From Xanthobacter dioxanivorans (GTDB taxonomy: Bacteria; Pseudomonadota; Alphaproteobacteria; Rhizobiales; Xanthobacteraceae), in assembly GCF_016807805.1 (NCBI RefSeq), contig NZ_CP063362.1, positions 3,576,501-3,640,500 of the forward strand: a DNA stretch of 64,000 nucleotides, in the 5' to 3' direction. The notes beneath the pieces were generated by a model, which ran no database searches, was not told the DNA's origin, and saw only the letters and a list, made by a program, of their open reading frames with translations. This document shows positions 8,801-16,717 of the stretch, piece by piece. Numbering within the stretch: position 1 is the first letter of the stretch; every line of letters starts with the position of its first letter. Position numbers and translations under genes: made by a program.

Positions 8801-10642
8801 CCAGGAGCGCGCGGCGGCGCCCTCCGGCTCGATGCGGTAGGTGCGCTCGTTGATGGCCTTGAGCCCCATGTTCTCCAGCATGGGCACGCGGGTGGAGAGG
8901 GGCAGCGGCGCGTCGAAGGAGAGCAGGCGCAGCGAGATGCGGCGCTCGTCGTCCTCCGGCCGGCGGTAGAAGTCGAGGGCGATGGGCCGGGCGGCGGAGA
9001 GACGCTCCAGCCGGTCGATGTCGGCGAGGGCGGTGGTGACGTCGTAGGCCGCCTCGTAGCCCGCGCCGAAGGCGCCGGCGTAGCGCTGGATGAGATCCGC
9101 CGCCGCCTCGCCGCCGAGGCCGGGCAGGGCCGAGATGGCGGCGGACAGGCGGTCGCTCCAGGAAAGGATGGCGTCGGCCACCTGCCGCTCCAGGGCGGCG
9201 CGGTCCACCTGCGGGATGCGCCCGCCGCTGCGGCCGATGTCGTAATGCACGCGGATCAGCGGCAGGCCGGTGACGAAGTCCTGGTCCACGGAGGAGACCG
9301 TGCCGCCGTAGGCCTGGGCGAGGATGGCGCCCACCGTGTCGCGCACCTGGGCATCGAAGCGCTCGCGCGGCAGGAAGGCGAGCACCGAGACGAAGCGGTC
9401 GAAGCGGTCGGCGCGCGGCAGCACCTTGAGGCGCGGGCGATCGTAGAGGGAGAGGACCTCGCGGGCGTGGTCGAGCAGCGTGCCGGCGTCGATCTGGAAC
9501 AGGTCGTCGCGCGGATAGGTCTCCAGCACCGTCTGCAGGGCGCGGGCGGAATGGCTGTCGGGCTCCAGCCCCGCGCCGCGGATGACGGAGGCCGCCTTCA
9601 GGCGCAGGAAGGGGATGTCCCGCACCGAGTGGGTGTAGGCGGTGGCGGCGAACAGGCCGATGAGGCGCACCTCGCCCACGAGGCGGCCCTTCTCGTCGTG
9701 GGACTTGATGCCCACATAGTCCATCACGTCGCGCCGGTGCACGCGCGAGCGCAGGCTGGCCTTGGTGAAGAGCAGCGGCGAGGGGCCTTCGAGAAAGGCC
9801 TTGATCTCCGGGGTGGTCACCACCGGCGCGTCGCCGAGCCTGAGCTCGTGCACGCCGGGATCGCGCAGGATGCCGAGGCCGCTGTTGCGCTCGGCCTCCA
9901 GGCCGCCATCGGCGGTGAGCTCGTAATGCCTCAGGCCGAGGAAGATGAAATTGTCCTCGGTGAACCATTCCAGCACGTCCGCCGCCTCTTCCTGGGCGTC
10001 GGAGGCATAGGGGCGCTTCTCGCGGCGGTAGCCCTTGGAGAGGCTCCTGATCTCCTTGCGCATGGCGGCGAAGTCCTCGTTCGCCGCCCCCACGTCCGCC
10101 AGCGTCCGCGCGAGCATCTGCGCCAGGTGCTCGCGCTCGGCCTCGCCGATGGCGGCCACATGGATGTGGATGAGGCTCTCGCGATTGTCCTCGGAGCGCT
10201 CGCCCCGGCTAGTGGGCGCCTCCAGCCCGGTCACCGCCCCGTCGGCGTTTCGCTCCACATGCAGGATGGGATGGGCGGCGAGCTTCAGCTCCAGCCCGCG
10301 CTCGGCGAGGACGCCGGCCACCGAATCGAACAGGAAGGCCATGTCGTCATTCACCGCCTCGACCACGGTGACGGCGCCGCTCGCGAGCTGCGGATTGAAC
10401 ACCCGCACGCTCGGGCGGCCGGCGGGACGGCCGGCCACGTGGGACCAGGCCTGCGTCAGCAGCACCGCGAGGCAGGCGGGGGTGAGGGGGGCAAGGTCTT
10501 CCGGGGCCACCGCCGCGATGAAGACATCGGCGAAGCCCTCGGGCGGGGCCGACGGCTCGGCGGCCAGCCGGGCCATGAGCTCGGAGCGTCCGGAGCCGCT
10601 GTTCCAGTTGTCCGCGCCGGCTTGAAATCCCATGATGTTCAT
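5807..10642 (-). CDS. NAD-specific glutamate dehydrogenase, large (about 180 kDa) type
   Basis: Oxidatively deaminates glutamate to 2-oxoglutarate and ammonium with NAD. At 1611 aa it has the size of the large GDH family (PF05088). The catalytic core includes KNAVIVPVGAKGGFVPKRL with the substrate-binding lysines, GGLRWSDR, and FFGGIGTYVRA, GEGANLGMTQ and NSAGVNTSDVEVN; ACT-like sensory regions make up the N-terminal part. The ATG at 10642 is preceded by GGGGAAAGG; the open frame continues upstream without a better start. It is transcribed alone, divergent from the AhpD-like gene 106 bases away. No truncation or missing active-site block was seen. Confidence 0.95.
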   Translation of the reverse strand: MNIMGFQAGADNWNSGSGRSELMARLAAEPSAPPEGFADVFIAAVAPEDLAPLTPACLAVLLTQAWSHVAGRPAGRPSVRVFNPQLASGAVTVVEAVNDDMAFLFDSVAGVLAERGLELKLAAHPILHVERNADGAVTGLEAPTSRGERSEDNRESLIHIHVAAIGEAEREHLAQMLARTLADVGAANEDFAAMRKEIRSLSKGYRREKRPYASDAQEEAADVLEWFTEDNFIFLGLRHYELTADGGLEAERNSGLGILRDPGVHELRLGDAPVVTTPEIKAFLEGPSPLLFTKASLRSRVHRRDVMDYVGIKSHDEKGRLVGEVRLIGLFAATAYTHSVRDIPFLRLKAASVIRGAGLEPDSHSARALQTVLETYPRDDLFQIDAGTLLDHAREVLSLYDRPRLKVLPRADRFDRFVSVLAFLPRERFDAQVRDTVGAILAQAYGGTVSSVDQDFVTGLPLIRVHYDIGRSGGRIPQVDRAALERQVADAILSWSDRLSAAISALPGLGGEAAADLIQRYAGAFGAGYEAAYDVTTALADIDRLERLSAARPIALDFYRRPEDDERRISLRLLSFDAPLPLSTRVPMLENMGLKAINERTYRIEPEGAAARSWLHDMTLERADGGSISVEGSAERLEDCLNAVLRGTAENDGYNGLVLDAGLTFREAALVRTLGRYLRQAGIPFSQDYIWQTLNAHQALAGHIVALFEARFDPALDRSAEARAAREAPLRAAIDEALAAVSSLDEDRILRRFVNLVDAAIRTTYFQRDDEGRPKDAIAVKFESARVEGLPLPRPLYEVFVYSPRVEGLHLRFGKVARGGLRWSDRPQDFRTEILGLVKAQQVKNAVIVPVGAKGGFVPKRLPPGGSREQVFAEGTAAYEVFVSALLDLTDNLKAGALVPPADTVRLDGDDPYLVVAADKGTATFSDTANAISARHGFWLDDAFASGGSVGYDHKAMGITARGAWEAVKRHFREMDIDIQTTAVTVAGVGDMSGDVFGNGMLLSQALKVVAAFDHRHIFLDPNPEPATSFAERRRLFDLPRSSWADYDAGLISKGGGVFPRSAKSLDLSEEIQALLRFSKAHATPAELITAILRAPVDLLFFGGIGTYVRAASETDAEVGDRANDAIRINALELSAKVIGEGANLGMTQRGRIEAARRGVRLNTDAIDNSAGVNTSDVEVNIKIALAQPLERGELSTPDRAALLRVMTDEVGHLVLRNNYLQTLALSLAEQKGADDLAFQQRLMQMLEARGELDRAVEFLPSDPEIADRRSRGEHLTRPELAVLLAYAKLTLSADLVASNVPDDAYLSGELVNYFPHEIQQRYPHAIETHRLHREIIATGLANAIVNQGGPSCLARIADQTGADAATIARAFAAVRDSYHLPELNAAIDSLDNTVPGAVQLGLYGGVQDLMIGRTIWFLGNVSFADGIAGVVERYRTGISAVAAVLEASLPQAWRAGREARIAELVAQNVPEDLARRLAFMPAMAAASDIALIAETTGKAIPSAATTFFAAGRYFGIDDLVVQARSIVAPDYYDRLALDRSLAQLETFLRRVTEQMLGNGVAGEAAVDAFVAARRDEVERMRRTVRDIAQSGLSLSKLTLAASLLGDLVQR

Positions 10643-10748
10643 GACCTTTCCCCAGTGAGGTCCGCCGCTGCCGGACGGCGTGCCCCGATGGCGGGCACGG
10701 GAGACGTTCTGGCGCAGTGCGGCGACGCAAGAATGACGAGGCGACGCT

Positions 10749-11555
10749 ATGGCATCGAAGGTGAAGGTTGGGGTGGGCGCGGAAAAGGGCAAAAGCAGGA
10801 CTGCTGCAAATAAAGGCGCGCCTCAGAAAGAGGCGGTGGTGACCGCGAAGGCGAAGCCGGCCGCGGGGCCCGCCGCCGCGAAGGCGCGGACGCCGGCGAA
10901 AGCCGCCCCGCGGGCGAAGGCGAAGGCGGCTGCCCCGGTCTCGGTGGTGCCTGCCGCCGCCGCGCCGGCCCGGCTGCGCGACGACGCGCCGGCCATCGCC
11001 CTTGCCCTGCCGCCCGCCGAGCTTGATCCGGCGAACCGCGCCTATTTCGACAAGTGCATGGAGAAGCTCGGCTTCATTCCCAATGTGCTGCAGGCCTATG
11101 GGTTCGATGTTCCGAAGCTCTCGGCCTTCGCCGCCATGTATAACGACCTCATGCTGGCGCCCTCCGGCCTCTCGAAGCTGGAGCGGGAGATGATCGCGGT
11201 GGCGGTGTCCAGCGTGAACCGCTGCTATTACTGCCTCACCGCCCATGGCGCGGCGGTGCGCCAATTGTCCGGCGATCCCATCCTCGGCGAGCAGATGGTG
11301 ATGAACTATCGCGCCGCCCGGCTCGATCCGCGCCAGCGCGCCATGCTCGACTTCGCGGTGAAGCTCACCGAGCGGCCGCACGAGGTGGAGGAAGAGGACC
11401 GCGCGGGCCTGCGCCGCGTCGGCCTGAGCGAGCGGGACATCTGGGACGTGGCGGCGGTGACCGCCTTCTTCAACATGTCGAACCGCATCGCCTCGGCCAC
11501 CGACATGCGGCCCAACGAGGCCTACCACGCCCAGGCCCGCACTTTGCGGGCATAA
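10749..11555 (+). CDS. AhpD-fold peroxidase-related protein with Lys/Ala-rich N-terminal tail
   Basis: Protein of 268 aa. Residues 85-265 form a carboxymuconolactone decarboxylase/AhpD-type helical domain with CYYC at 159-162 and His166, the CxxC-x3-H redox motif, so a peroxide or thiol oxidoreductase role is likely. Residues 1-80 are almost wholly Lys, Ala, Pro and Arg (AKARTPAKAAPRAKAKAAAP), resembling histone-H1/AlgP-like DNA-binding tails and unlike ordinary AhpD proteins. GAGG lies 8 bases before the ATG. It is divergent from glutamate dehydrogenase. The physiological substrate is unknown; the tail suggests nucleic-acid association, which is inference. Confidence 0.8.
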   Translation: MASKVKVGVGAEKGKSRTAANKGAPQKEAVVTAKAKPAAGPAAAKARTPAKAAPRAKAKAAAPVSVVPAAAAPARLRDDAPAIALALPPAELDPANRAYFDKCMEKLGFIPNVLQAYGFDVPKLSAFAAMYNDLMLAPSGLSKLEREMIAVAVSSVNRCYYCLTAHGAAVRQLSGDPILGEQMVMNYRAARLDPRQRAMLDFAVKLTERPHEVEEEDRAGLRRVGLSERDIWDVAAVTAFFNMSNRIASATDMRPNEAYHAQARTLRA

Positions 11556-11667
11556 TCCGCCGCATTTCAACCTGCGGACGAAGTGCACCGCACGCTTGTG
11601 TAAAGGGCTGTGGCTCGCCGTACGGTAACGTAAGATGGCCCTAGACATGCCGCGTCCGGGCAGTCTA

Positions 11668-11696
11668 TTGACGCGGTCACGGCGCGGCATGCTACC
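11668..11696 (+). promoter_or_regulatory. candidate sigma-70-type promoter for the ABC importer operon
   Basis: TTGACG at 11668-11673, a 17-base spacer and GCTACC at 11691-11696, followed by CTTGCG. The -35 is a strong alphaproteobacterial match and the -10 is weaker. It would give a leader of about 100 bases before the ATG at 11805. Confidence 0.4.
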
Positions 11697-11804
11697 TTGC
11701 GCCGCAAGATCAAGCGCATCGCTCAAGATGCCCGATCCGAGGAATGTGGCCGGCGCTCACCTGGAGCGCGTCAGGGCCGGGAACAGCGAGGGCGCCCTAC
11801 GATC

Positions 11805-12575
11805 ATGGACACTGTCTCAGACGTGCCCTACATCGTTGAAGCATCAGGTCTTACGAAGGAATTCAAAGGATTTGCTGCGGTCAAGAATGTTGACCTCAAG
11901 ATCCGGCGACACACCATTCACGCCCTGATCGGGCCGAATGGCGCGGGCAAGACCACCTGCTTCAATCTGATCACCAAGTTTCTTGAGCCCACGCGCGGCA
12001 CCATCCGCCTGAACGGGCGGGACATCACGCGCACGCCGCCGGCCGACGTCGCCCGGCTCGGCATGGTGCGCTCGTTCCAGATCTCCGCCACGTTCGGCCA
12101 CCTCTCGGTGCTGGAGAACGTGCGCATCGCGCTGCAGCGGCCGATCGGCAACTCATTCCACTTCTGGAAGTCGGAGAAGAGCCTCGACGCGCTGAACGAC
12201 CGGGCCATGGCGCTCATCGCCGACGTGGACCTGACGCAGTATGCGCGGCACCTGGCCGTCGAGCTGCCGTACGGGCGCAAGCGGGCGCTGGAGATCGCCA
12301 CCACGCTGGCGCTGGAGCCGGAGATGCTGCTCCTGGACGAGCCCACCTCCGGCATGGGCCGCGAGGACATCGCCCGCACGGCGGACCTCATCCGCCGGGT
12401 GTCGGCGGGCCGCACCGTGCTCATGGTGGAGCACAATCTTTCGGTGGTGTCGGACCTGTCCGACCGGATCACCGTCCTCGCCCGCGGCGAGATCCTCACC
12501 GAGGGACCCTATTCCGAGGTGTCGAAGAACCCGCAGGTGATCGAGGCCTACATGGGCACCGGTGGAGCACATTAG
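11805..12575 (+). CDS. branched-chain-type ABC importer ATPase, LivG-like
   Basis: Cytoplasmic ATPase of 256 aa from a hydrophobic amino acid/aromatic acid uptake (HAAT) importer. Walker A is GPNGAGKT (residues 43-50), the Q-loop SFQIS, the signature LPYGRKRALEIA (the LivG form of LSGGQ), Walker B MLLLDEPTSGM and the switch His in VEHNLSVV. The ATG at 11805 gives the normal LivG length; upstream in-frame codons are not conserved-looking. It is first of five genes in the order ATPase, ATPase, binding protein, permease, permease, and is followed by the second ATPase after one base. Confidence 0.93.
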   Translation: MDTVSDVPYIVEASGLTKEFKGFAAVKNVDLKIRRHTIHALIGPNGAGKTTCFNLITKFLEPTRGTIRLNGRDITRTPPADVARLGMVRSFQISATFGHLSVLENVRIALQRPIGNSFHFWKSEKSLDALNDRAMALIADVDLTQYARHLAVELPYGRKRALEIATTLALEPEMLLLDEPTSGMGREDIARTADLIRRVSAGRTVLMVEHNLSVVSDLSDRITVLARGEILTEGPYSEVSKNPQVIEAYMGTGGAH

Positions 12576-12576
12576 A

Positions 12577-13293
12577 ATGGCACCCGCGAACGGAGCCCCC
12601 CTCCTGTCGGTCAAGGACCTGCACGGCCACTATGGCGAGAGCCACGTGCTGCACGGCATGACCTTCGACGTGCATCCCGGCGAGGTAGTGACCCTGCTCG
12701 GCCGCAACGGCGCCGGCAAGACCACCACCATGCGCGCCATCATGGGCCTCCTGCGCAAGCGCGCCGGCTCGATCCGCTACGAGGGGACCGAGACGGTCGG
12801 GCTCCAGCCCAACAAGATCGCCCGCCTCGGCATCGCCATCTGCCCCGAGGAACGCGGCATCTTCGCCTCGCTCTCGGTGCGCGAGAACCTGCTGCTGCCC
12901 CCCGTGGTGCTGCCGGGCGGGCTCTCCGTGGACGAGATCCACGAGCTGTTCCCGCGCCTGGAAGAGCGGCGCAACAGCCAGGGCACCAAGCTGTCCGGCG
13001 GCGAGCAGCAGATGCTGGCCATCGCCCGCATCCTGCGCACCGGCGCCAAGCTGCTGCTGCTGGACGAGCCCACGGAAGGGCTCGCCCCGGTGATCGTGCA
13101 GCATATTGGCGAGATCATCAGGACCCTCAAGAAGAAGGGGTTCACGGTTCTGCTGGTGGAGCAGAACTTCCACTTCGCCTCGACCGTCGCCGACCGCCAC
13201 TACGTGGTCGAGCACGGACGCGTGGTGGACATGGTGCCCAACGACAAGATCGCGGAAAACGCGGCGCGTCTCGAAGCGTTCCTCGGCGTCTGA
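12577..13293 (+). CDS. branched-chain-type ABC importer ATPase, LivF-like
   Basis: Second ATPase subunit, 238 aa. Walker A GRNGAGKT, signature LSGGEQQMLAIAR, Walker B LLLLDEPTEGLAP and switch LVEQNFHFA are all intact, and PEERGIFASLSV is typical of LivF. I prefer the ATG at 12577, which has GGTGGAG about 9 bases upstream; a GTG at 12562 overlapping livG is also possible. It would pair with the preceding ATPase to energise the two permeases encoded downstream. Confidence 0.93.
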   Translation: MAPANGAPLLSVKDLHGHYGESHVLHGMTFDVHPGEVVTLLGRNGAGKTTTMRAIMGLLRKRAGSIRYEGTETVGLQPNKIARLGIAICPEERGIFASLSVRENLLLPPVVLPGGLSVDEIHELFPRLEERRNSQGTKLSGGEQQMLAIARILRTGAKLLLLDEPTEGLAPVIVQHIGEIIRTLKKKGFTVLLVEQNFHFASTVADRHYVVEHGRVVDMVPNDKIAENAARLEAFLGV

Positions 13294-13347
13294 AGCCGGG
13301 TTCCTGACAGAGAGAAGCCGGCCTCGAAGCCGGCGGGAGGAGAACAG

Positions 13348-14553
13348 ATGCGTCTTGCAGCCATTTTCCTGGCGGCCAGCTGCCTTGCGGGCGCCGGCGC
13401 GGCCAGCGCACAGACACCGGTGAAGATCGGCGTGCTCAACGACCAGTCCGGCCTCTACGCCGACCTCGGCGGCCAGGGCTCGGTCTGGGCCGCCAAGAAG
13501 GCGGTCGAGGACTTCGGCGCCGCCGCCAAGGGCCTGAAGGTGGAGGTCGTCTCGGCCGACCACCAGAACAAGGCGGACGTGGGCACGTCCATCGCCCGCC
13601 AGTGGTACGACGTGGACGGGGTGGACGTCATCCTCGACGTGCCCAATTCCGGCGTCGCCCTCGCGGTCGCCGGCGTGACCAAGGAAAAGAACAAGGTCTT
13701 CATCAATTCCGGCGCCGCCAGCTCCGACCTCACCGGCAAGGCCTGCACGCCCAACACCGTGCACTGGACCTACGACACCTGGGCGCTGGCCAACGGCACC
13801 GGCAAGGCGATCGTGAAGACCGGCGGCGACACCTGGTTCTTCCTCACCGCCGACTATGCATTCGGGCACGCGCTGGAGCGCGACACCTCCAAGGTGGTGA
13901 CCGAGAACGGCGGCAAGGTGGTGGGCTCCGTGAAGGTGCCGCTCAACAATGCCGACTTCTCGTCGTTCCTGCTGCAGGCGCAGAGCTCCAAGGCCAAGAT
14001 CGTCGGCCTCGCCAATGCCGGCGGCGACACCATCAACTCCATCAAGCAGGCGGCCGAATACGGCATCGTCGAGCAGGGCCAGAAGCTCGCGGGCCTGCTG
14101 ATCTTCCTCACCGACGTGCATTCCCTCGGCCTCAAGACCGCGCAGGGCCTGACCCTGACCGAGGCCTGGTACTGGGACCAGACCGACGCCAACCGCAAGT
14201 TCGCCGACGCCTTCGCGGCGGCCAACGGCGGCAAGCGCCCCACCATGGTGCAGGCCGGCGTCTATGCCGGCACGCTGCATTACCTCAAGGCGGTGGAAGC
14301 TCTGAAGTCGGCCAAGGACGGCGCCGCCGTCGTGGCCAAGATGAAGGACATCCCCACCGACGACCCGCTGTTCGGCAAGGGCGAGGTGCGGGCCGACGGG
14401 CGCACGATTCATCCCATGTACCTGTACGAGGTGAAGAAGCCTTCCGAGTCCAAGGGCCCGTGGGACTACTACACGCTGAAGGCCACCATTCCGGCGAACG
14501 AGGCCTTCCGCCCGCTGAGCGAGAGCGATTGCCCGCTCGTCAAGAAGGGCTGA
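13348..14553 (+). CDS. ABC importer periplasmic substrate-binding protein (Peripla_BP_6)
   Basis: Periplasmic binding protein of 401 aa. A signal peptide (residues 1-21, ending ASA before QTPVKIG) precedes a type I periplasmic binding fold: VKIGVLNDQSGLYADLGG, VEVVSADHQNKADVG, WFFLTADYAFGHALE. The gene follows the two ATPases by 54 bases with GGGAGGAG before the start. It belongs to the HAAT group, whose aromatic-acid members are common in this kind of cluster. A paralogue sits at 17808-19037, and the two share the C-terminal block FRPLSES-CPLVKK. The ligand is not determinable from sequence. Confidence 0.93.
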   Translation: MRLAAIFLAASCLAGAGAASAQTPVKIGVLNDQSGLYADLGGQGSVWAAKKAVEDFGAAAKGLKVEVVSADHQNKADVGTSIARQWYDVDGVDVILDVPNSGVALAVAGVTKEKNKVFINSGAASSDLTGKACTPNTVHWTYDTWALANGTGKAIVKTGGDTWFFLTADYAFGHALERDTSKVVTENGGKVVGSVKVPLNNADFSSFLLQAQSSKAKIVGLANAGGDTINSIKQAAEYGIVEQGQKLAGLLIFLTDVHSLGLKTAQGLTLTEAWYWDQTDANRKFADAFAAANGGKRPTMVQAGVYAGTLHYLKAVEALKSAKDGAAVVAKMKDIPTDDPLFGKGEVRADGRTIHPMYLYEVKKPSESKGPWDYYTLKATIPANEAFRPLSESDCPLVKKG

Positions 14554-14618
14554 ACCTGAAACACCGGCGGGCTGGCCTTCAGGGCCGGTCCGCCTCTTCC
14601 TGACGAGACGGATCATCG

Positions 14619-15500
14619 ATGTTCGAGCTACTCGGCATTCCCCCCCAGGCCCTGTTCGGGCAATTGCTTCTGGGCCTGATCAACGGCGCGTTCTACGCCA
14701 TGCTGAGCCTCGGGCTCGCGGTGATCTTCGGCCTTTTGAACGTGATCAACTTCACCCACGGCGCCCAGTACATGATGGGCGCGTTCGGGGCGTGGATGCT
14801 GCTCAACTATCTGGGCATCCCCTTCTGGGGGGCGCTGGTGCTGTCGCCGATCATCGTGGCGATCATCGGCATGGCCATCGAGAAGACGCTGCTCAAACGG
14901 CTCTACCATCTCGATCACCTGTACGGCCTGCTGCTCACCTTCGGCCTCGGCCTCATCATCGAGGGCCTGTTCCGCCGGCAGTACGGCTCGTCGGGCCTGC
15001 CCTACAACAACCCGCTGCCAGGCGGCACCAATCTCGGCTTCATGTTCCTGCCCAACTACCGCGCCTTCGTGGTGGTGGCCTCCCTCGTGGTCTGCATCGC
15101 CACCTGGTACGTGATCGAGCGCACCAAGCTCGGCTCATACCTGCGCGCCGCCACCGAGCGGCCGGACCTGGTGCAGGCCTTCGGCATCGACGTGCCGCGC
15201 ATGATCACGCTCACCTACGGCTTCGGCGTGGGCCTTGCCGCCCTCGCCGGCGTGCTCGCGGCGCCCGCCTACCAGGTGAGCCCCACCATGGGCTCCAACC
15301 TCATCATCGTGGTGTTCGCGGTGGTGGTGATCGGCGGCATGGGCTCCATCATGGGCGCCATCATCACCGGCTTCGGGCTGGGCGTCATCGAGGGCCTCAC
15401 CAAGGTGTTCTACCCCGAGGCCTCGTCCACCGTGATCTTTGTCATCATGGCCCTCGTGCTCATGGTGAAACCCGCCGGCCTGTTCGGCACGGCCAAGTGA
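14619..15500 (+). CDS. branched-chain-type ABC importer permease, LivH-like
   Basis: Inner-membrane permease of 293 aa with about eight hydrophobic segments. LLGLINGAFYAMLSLGLAVI at the N-terminus and the cytoplasmic loop containing RAATERPDLVQAFGID, which contacts the ATPase, are typical of LivH. The C-terminal half contains FAVVVIGGMGSIMGAII. It lies 65 bases after the binding protein and 7 bases before the second permease. Confidence 0.93.
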   Translation: MFELLGIPPQALFGQLLLGLINGAFYAMLSLGLAVIFGLLNVINFTHGAQYMMGAFGAWMLLNYLGIPFWGALVLSPIIVAIIGMAIEKTLLKRLYHLDHLYGLLLTFGLGLIIEGLFRRQYGSSGLPYNNPLPGGTNLGFMFLPNYRAFVVVASLVVCIATWYVIERTKLGSYLRAATERPDLVQAFGIDVPRMITLTYGFGVGLAALAGVLAAPAYQVSPTMGSNLIIVVFAVVVIGGMGSIMGAIITGFGLGVIEGLTKVFYPEASSTVIFVIMALVLMVKPAGLFGTAK

Positions 15501-15507
15501 GGGCGCG

Positions 15508-16509
15508 ATGAGCACTTCATCCTCCACCCATCCCGCTCCCCCCGCCGCCGCCGCTCCCGCAGAGGCGGGCGTGAACTACGGGCTCGTGTTCGGCATCCTC
15601 GCCGTCCTGGTCCTGCTGGTCGCGCCGTTCGGCGTCTACCCCGTGTTCCTGATGAAGGTGATGTGTTTCGCGCTGTTCGCGTGCGCCTTCAACCTGCTGC
15701 TCGGCTATACGGGGCTCCTGTCGTTCGGCCACGCCATGTTCTTCGGCGGCTCGGCCTATGTGTGCGCCCACACCGTCAAGGTGCTGGGCTTCTCGCCGGA
15801 GCTGGGCCTCGCCGCCGGCGTCCTGTTCTCGGTCGTGCTGGGCTTTCTCGCCGGGCTGCTGTCCATCCGCCGCCAGGGCATCTACTTCGCCATGGTGACG
15901 CTGGCGCTGGCGCAGATGTTCTTCTTCTTCTGCCTCCAGGCCAAGTTCACCGGCGGCGAGGACGGCCTGCAGGCGGTGCCGCGCCGGGCGCTGTTCGGCC
16001 TCATCGACATCTCCAAGGACATCAACCTCTATTACCTGGTTCTGGCGATCTTCGTGTTCGGCTTCCTGGTCATCTACCGGGCGATCCACTCGCCGTTCGG
16101 CCAGGTGCTCAAGGCCATCCGCGAGAACGAGCCCCGCGCCATCTCGCTGGGCTACCGGGTGAACCAGTACAAGCTGCTCGCCTTCGTGCTCTCGGCGGCG
16201 CTGGCGGGGCTTGCCGGCTCCACCAAGGTGCTGGTGTTCCAGCTGGCCTCGCTCACCGACGTGGCCTGGCAGATGTCGGGCGAAGTGGTGCTGATGACCC
16301 TGGTGGGCGGCATGGGCACCATCCTCGGCCCGGTGGTGGGCGCGGCGGTGATCGTGACCATGCAGAACTACCTGGCCGGCCTCGGCGAATGGGTGCTGGT
16401 GATCCAGGGCGTCATCTTCGTCCTCGCCGTCTCCCTGTTCCGCCGCGGCTTTGTGGGCGAGATCATCGCCATCGCCCAGCAGATGAAGGCCCGCAAGTCG
16501 CAGGGCTGA
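15508..16509 (+). CDS. branched-chain-type ABC importer permease, LivM-like
   Basis: Second permease subunit, 333 aa, with about ten hydrophobic segments after a Pro/Ala-rich N-terminal tail of some 25 residues. Family landmarks are FNLLLGYTGLLSFGHAMFFG, the coupling-loop motif IRENEPRAISLGY and LVGGMGTILGPVVGA. It closes the five-gene importer operon; the spacing to the preceding gene is 7 bases. Confidence 0.93.
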   Translation: MSTSSSTHPAPPAAAAPAEAGVNYGLVFGILAVLVLLVAPFGVYPVFLMKVMCFALFACAFNLLLGYTGLLSFGHAMFFGGSAYVCAHTVKVLGFSPELGLAAGVLFSVVLGFLAGLLSIRRQGIYFAMVTLALAQMFFFFCLQAKFTGGEDGLQAVPRRALFGLIDISKDINLYYLVLAIFVFGFLVIYRAIHSPFGQVLKAIRENEPRAISLGYRVNQYKLLAFVLSAALAGLAGSTKVLVFQLASLTDVAWQMSGEVVLMTLVGGMGTILGPVVGAAVIVTMQNYLAGLGEWVLVIQGVIFVLAVSLFRRGFVGEIIAIAQQMKARKSQG

Positions 16510-16717
16510 CATCCGCGCCACCGCGGTTCCCGCTTTCGTCCCGCGGCCGGCCTTGCGCCCGCCGCGGGATTTTCGTTTCGGGGGGCCGGCGTCTCAAGGG
16601 CCCGCGTCCGGGAGGCGGGGGCGGATGCGCCGAATTGCCTCCCCGCGGCGCGTGCGGTCGGGCCGGGTTGATACTATATCTGGACCGAAGCAGAGCCGCG
16701 CAGGGACAGGAGCGCCC

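Noticed and set aside
7592..10813. Open frame of over 1000 codons antisense to glutamate dehydrogenase
   Set aside because: Same antisense effect; composition is unlike any protein family and no ribosome site or start logic is seen.
12496..14616. 706-codon minus-strand frame across livF and the binding protein
   Set aside because: Overlaps two certain genes on the opposite strand and has shadow-like composition.
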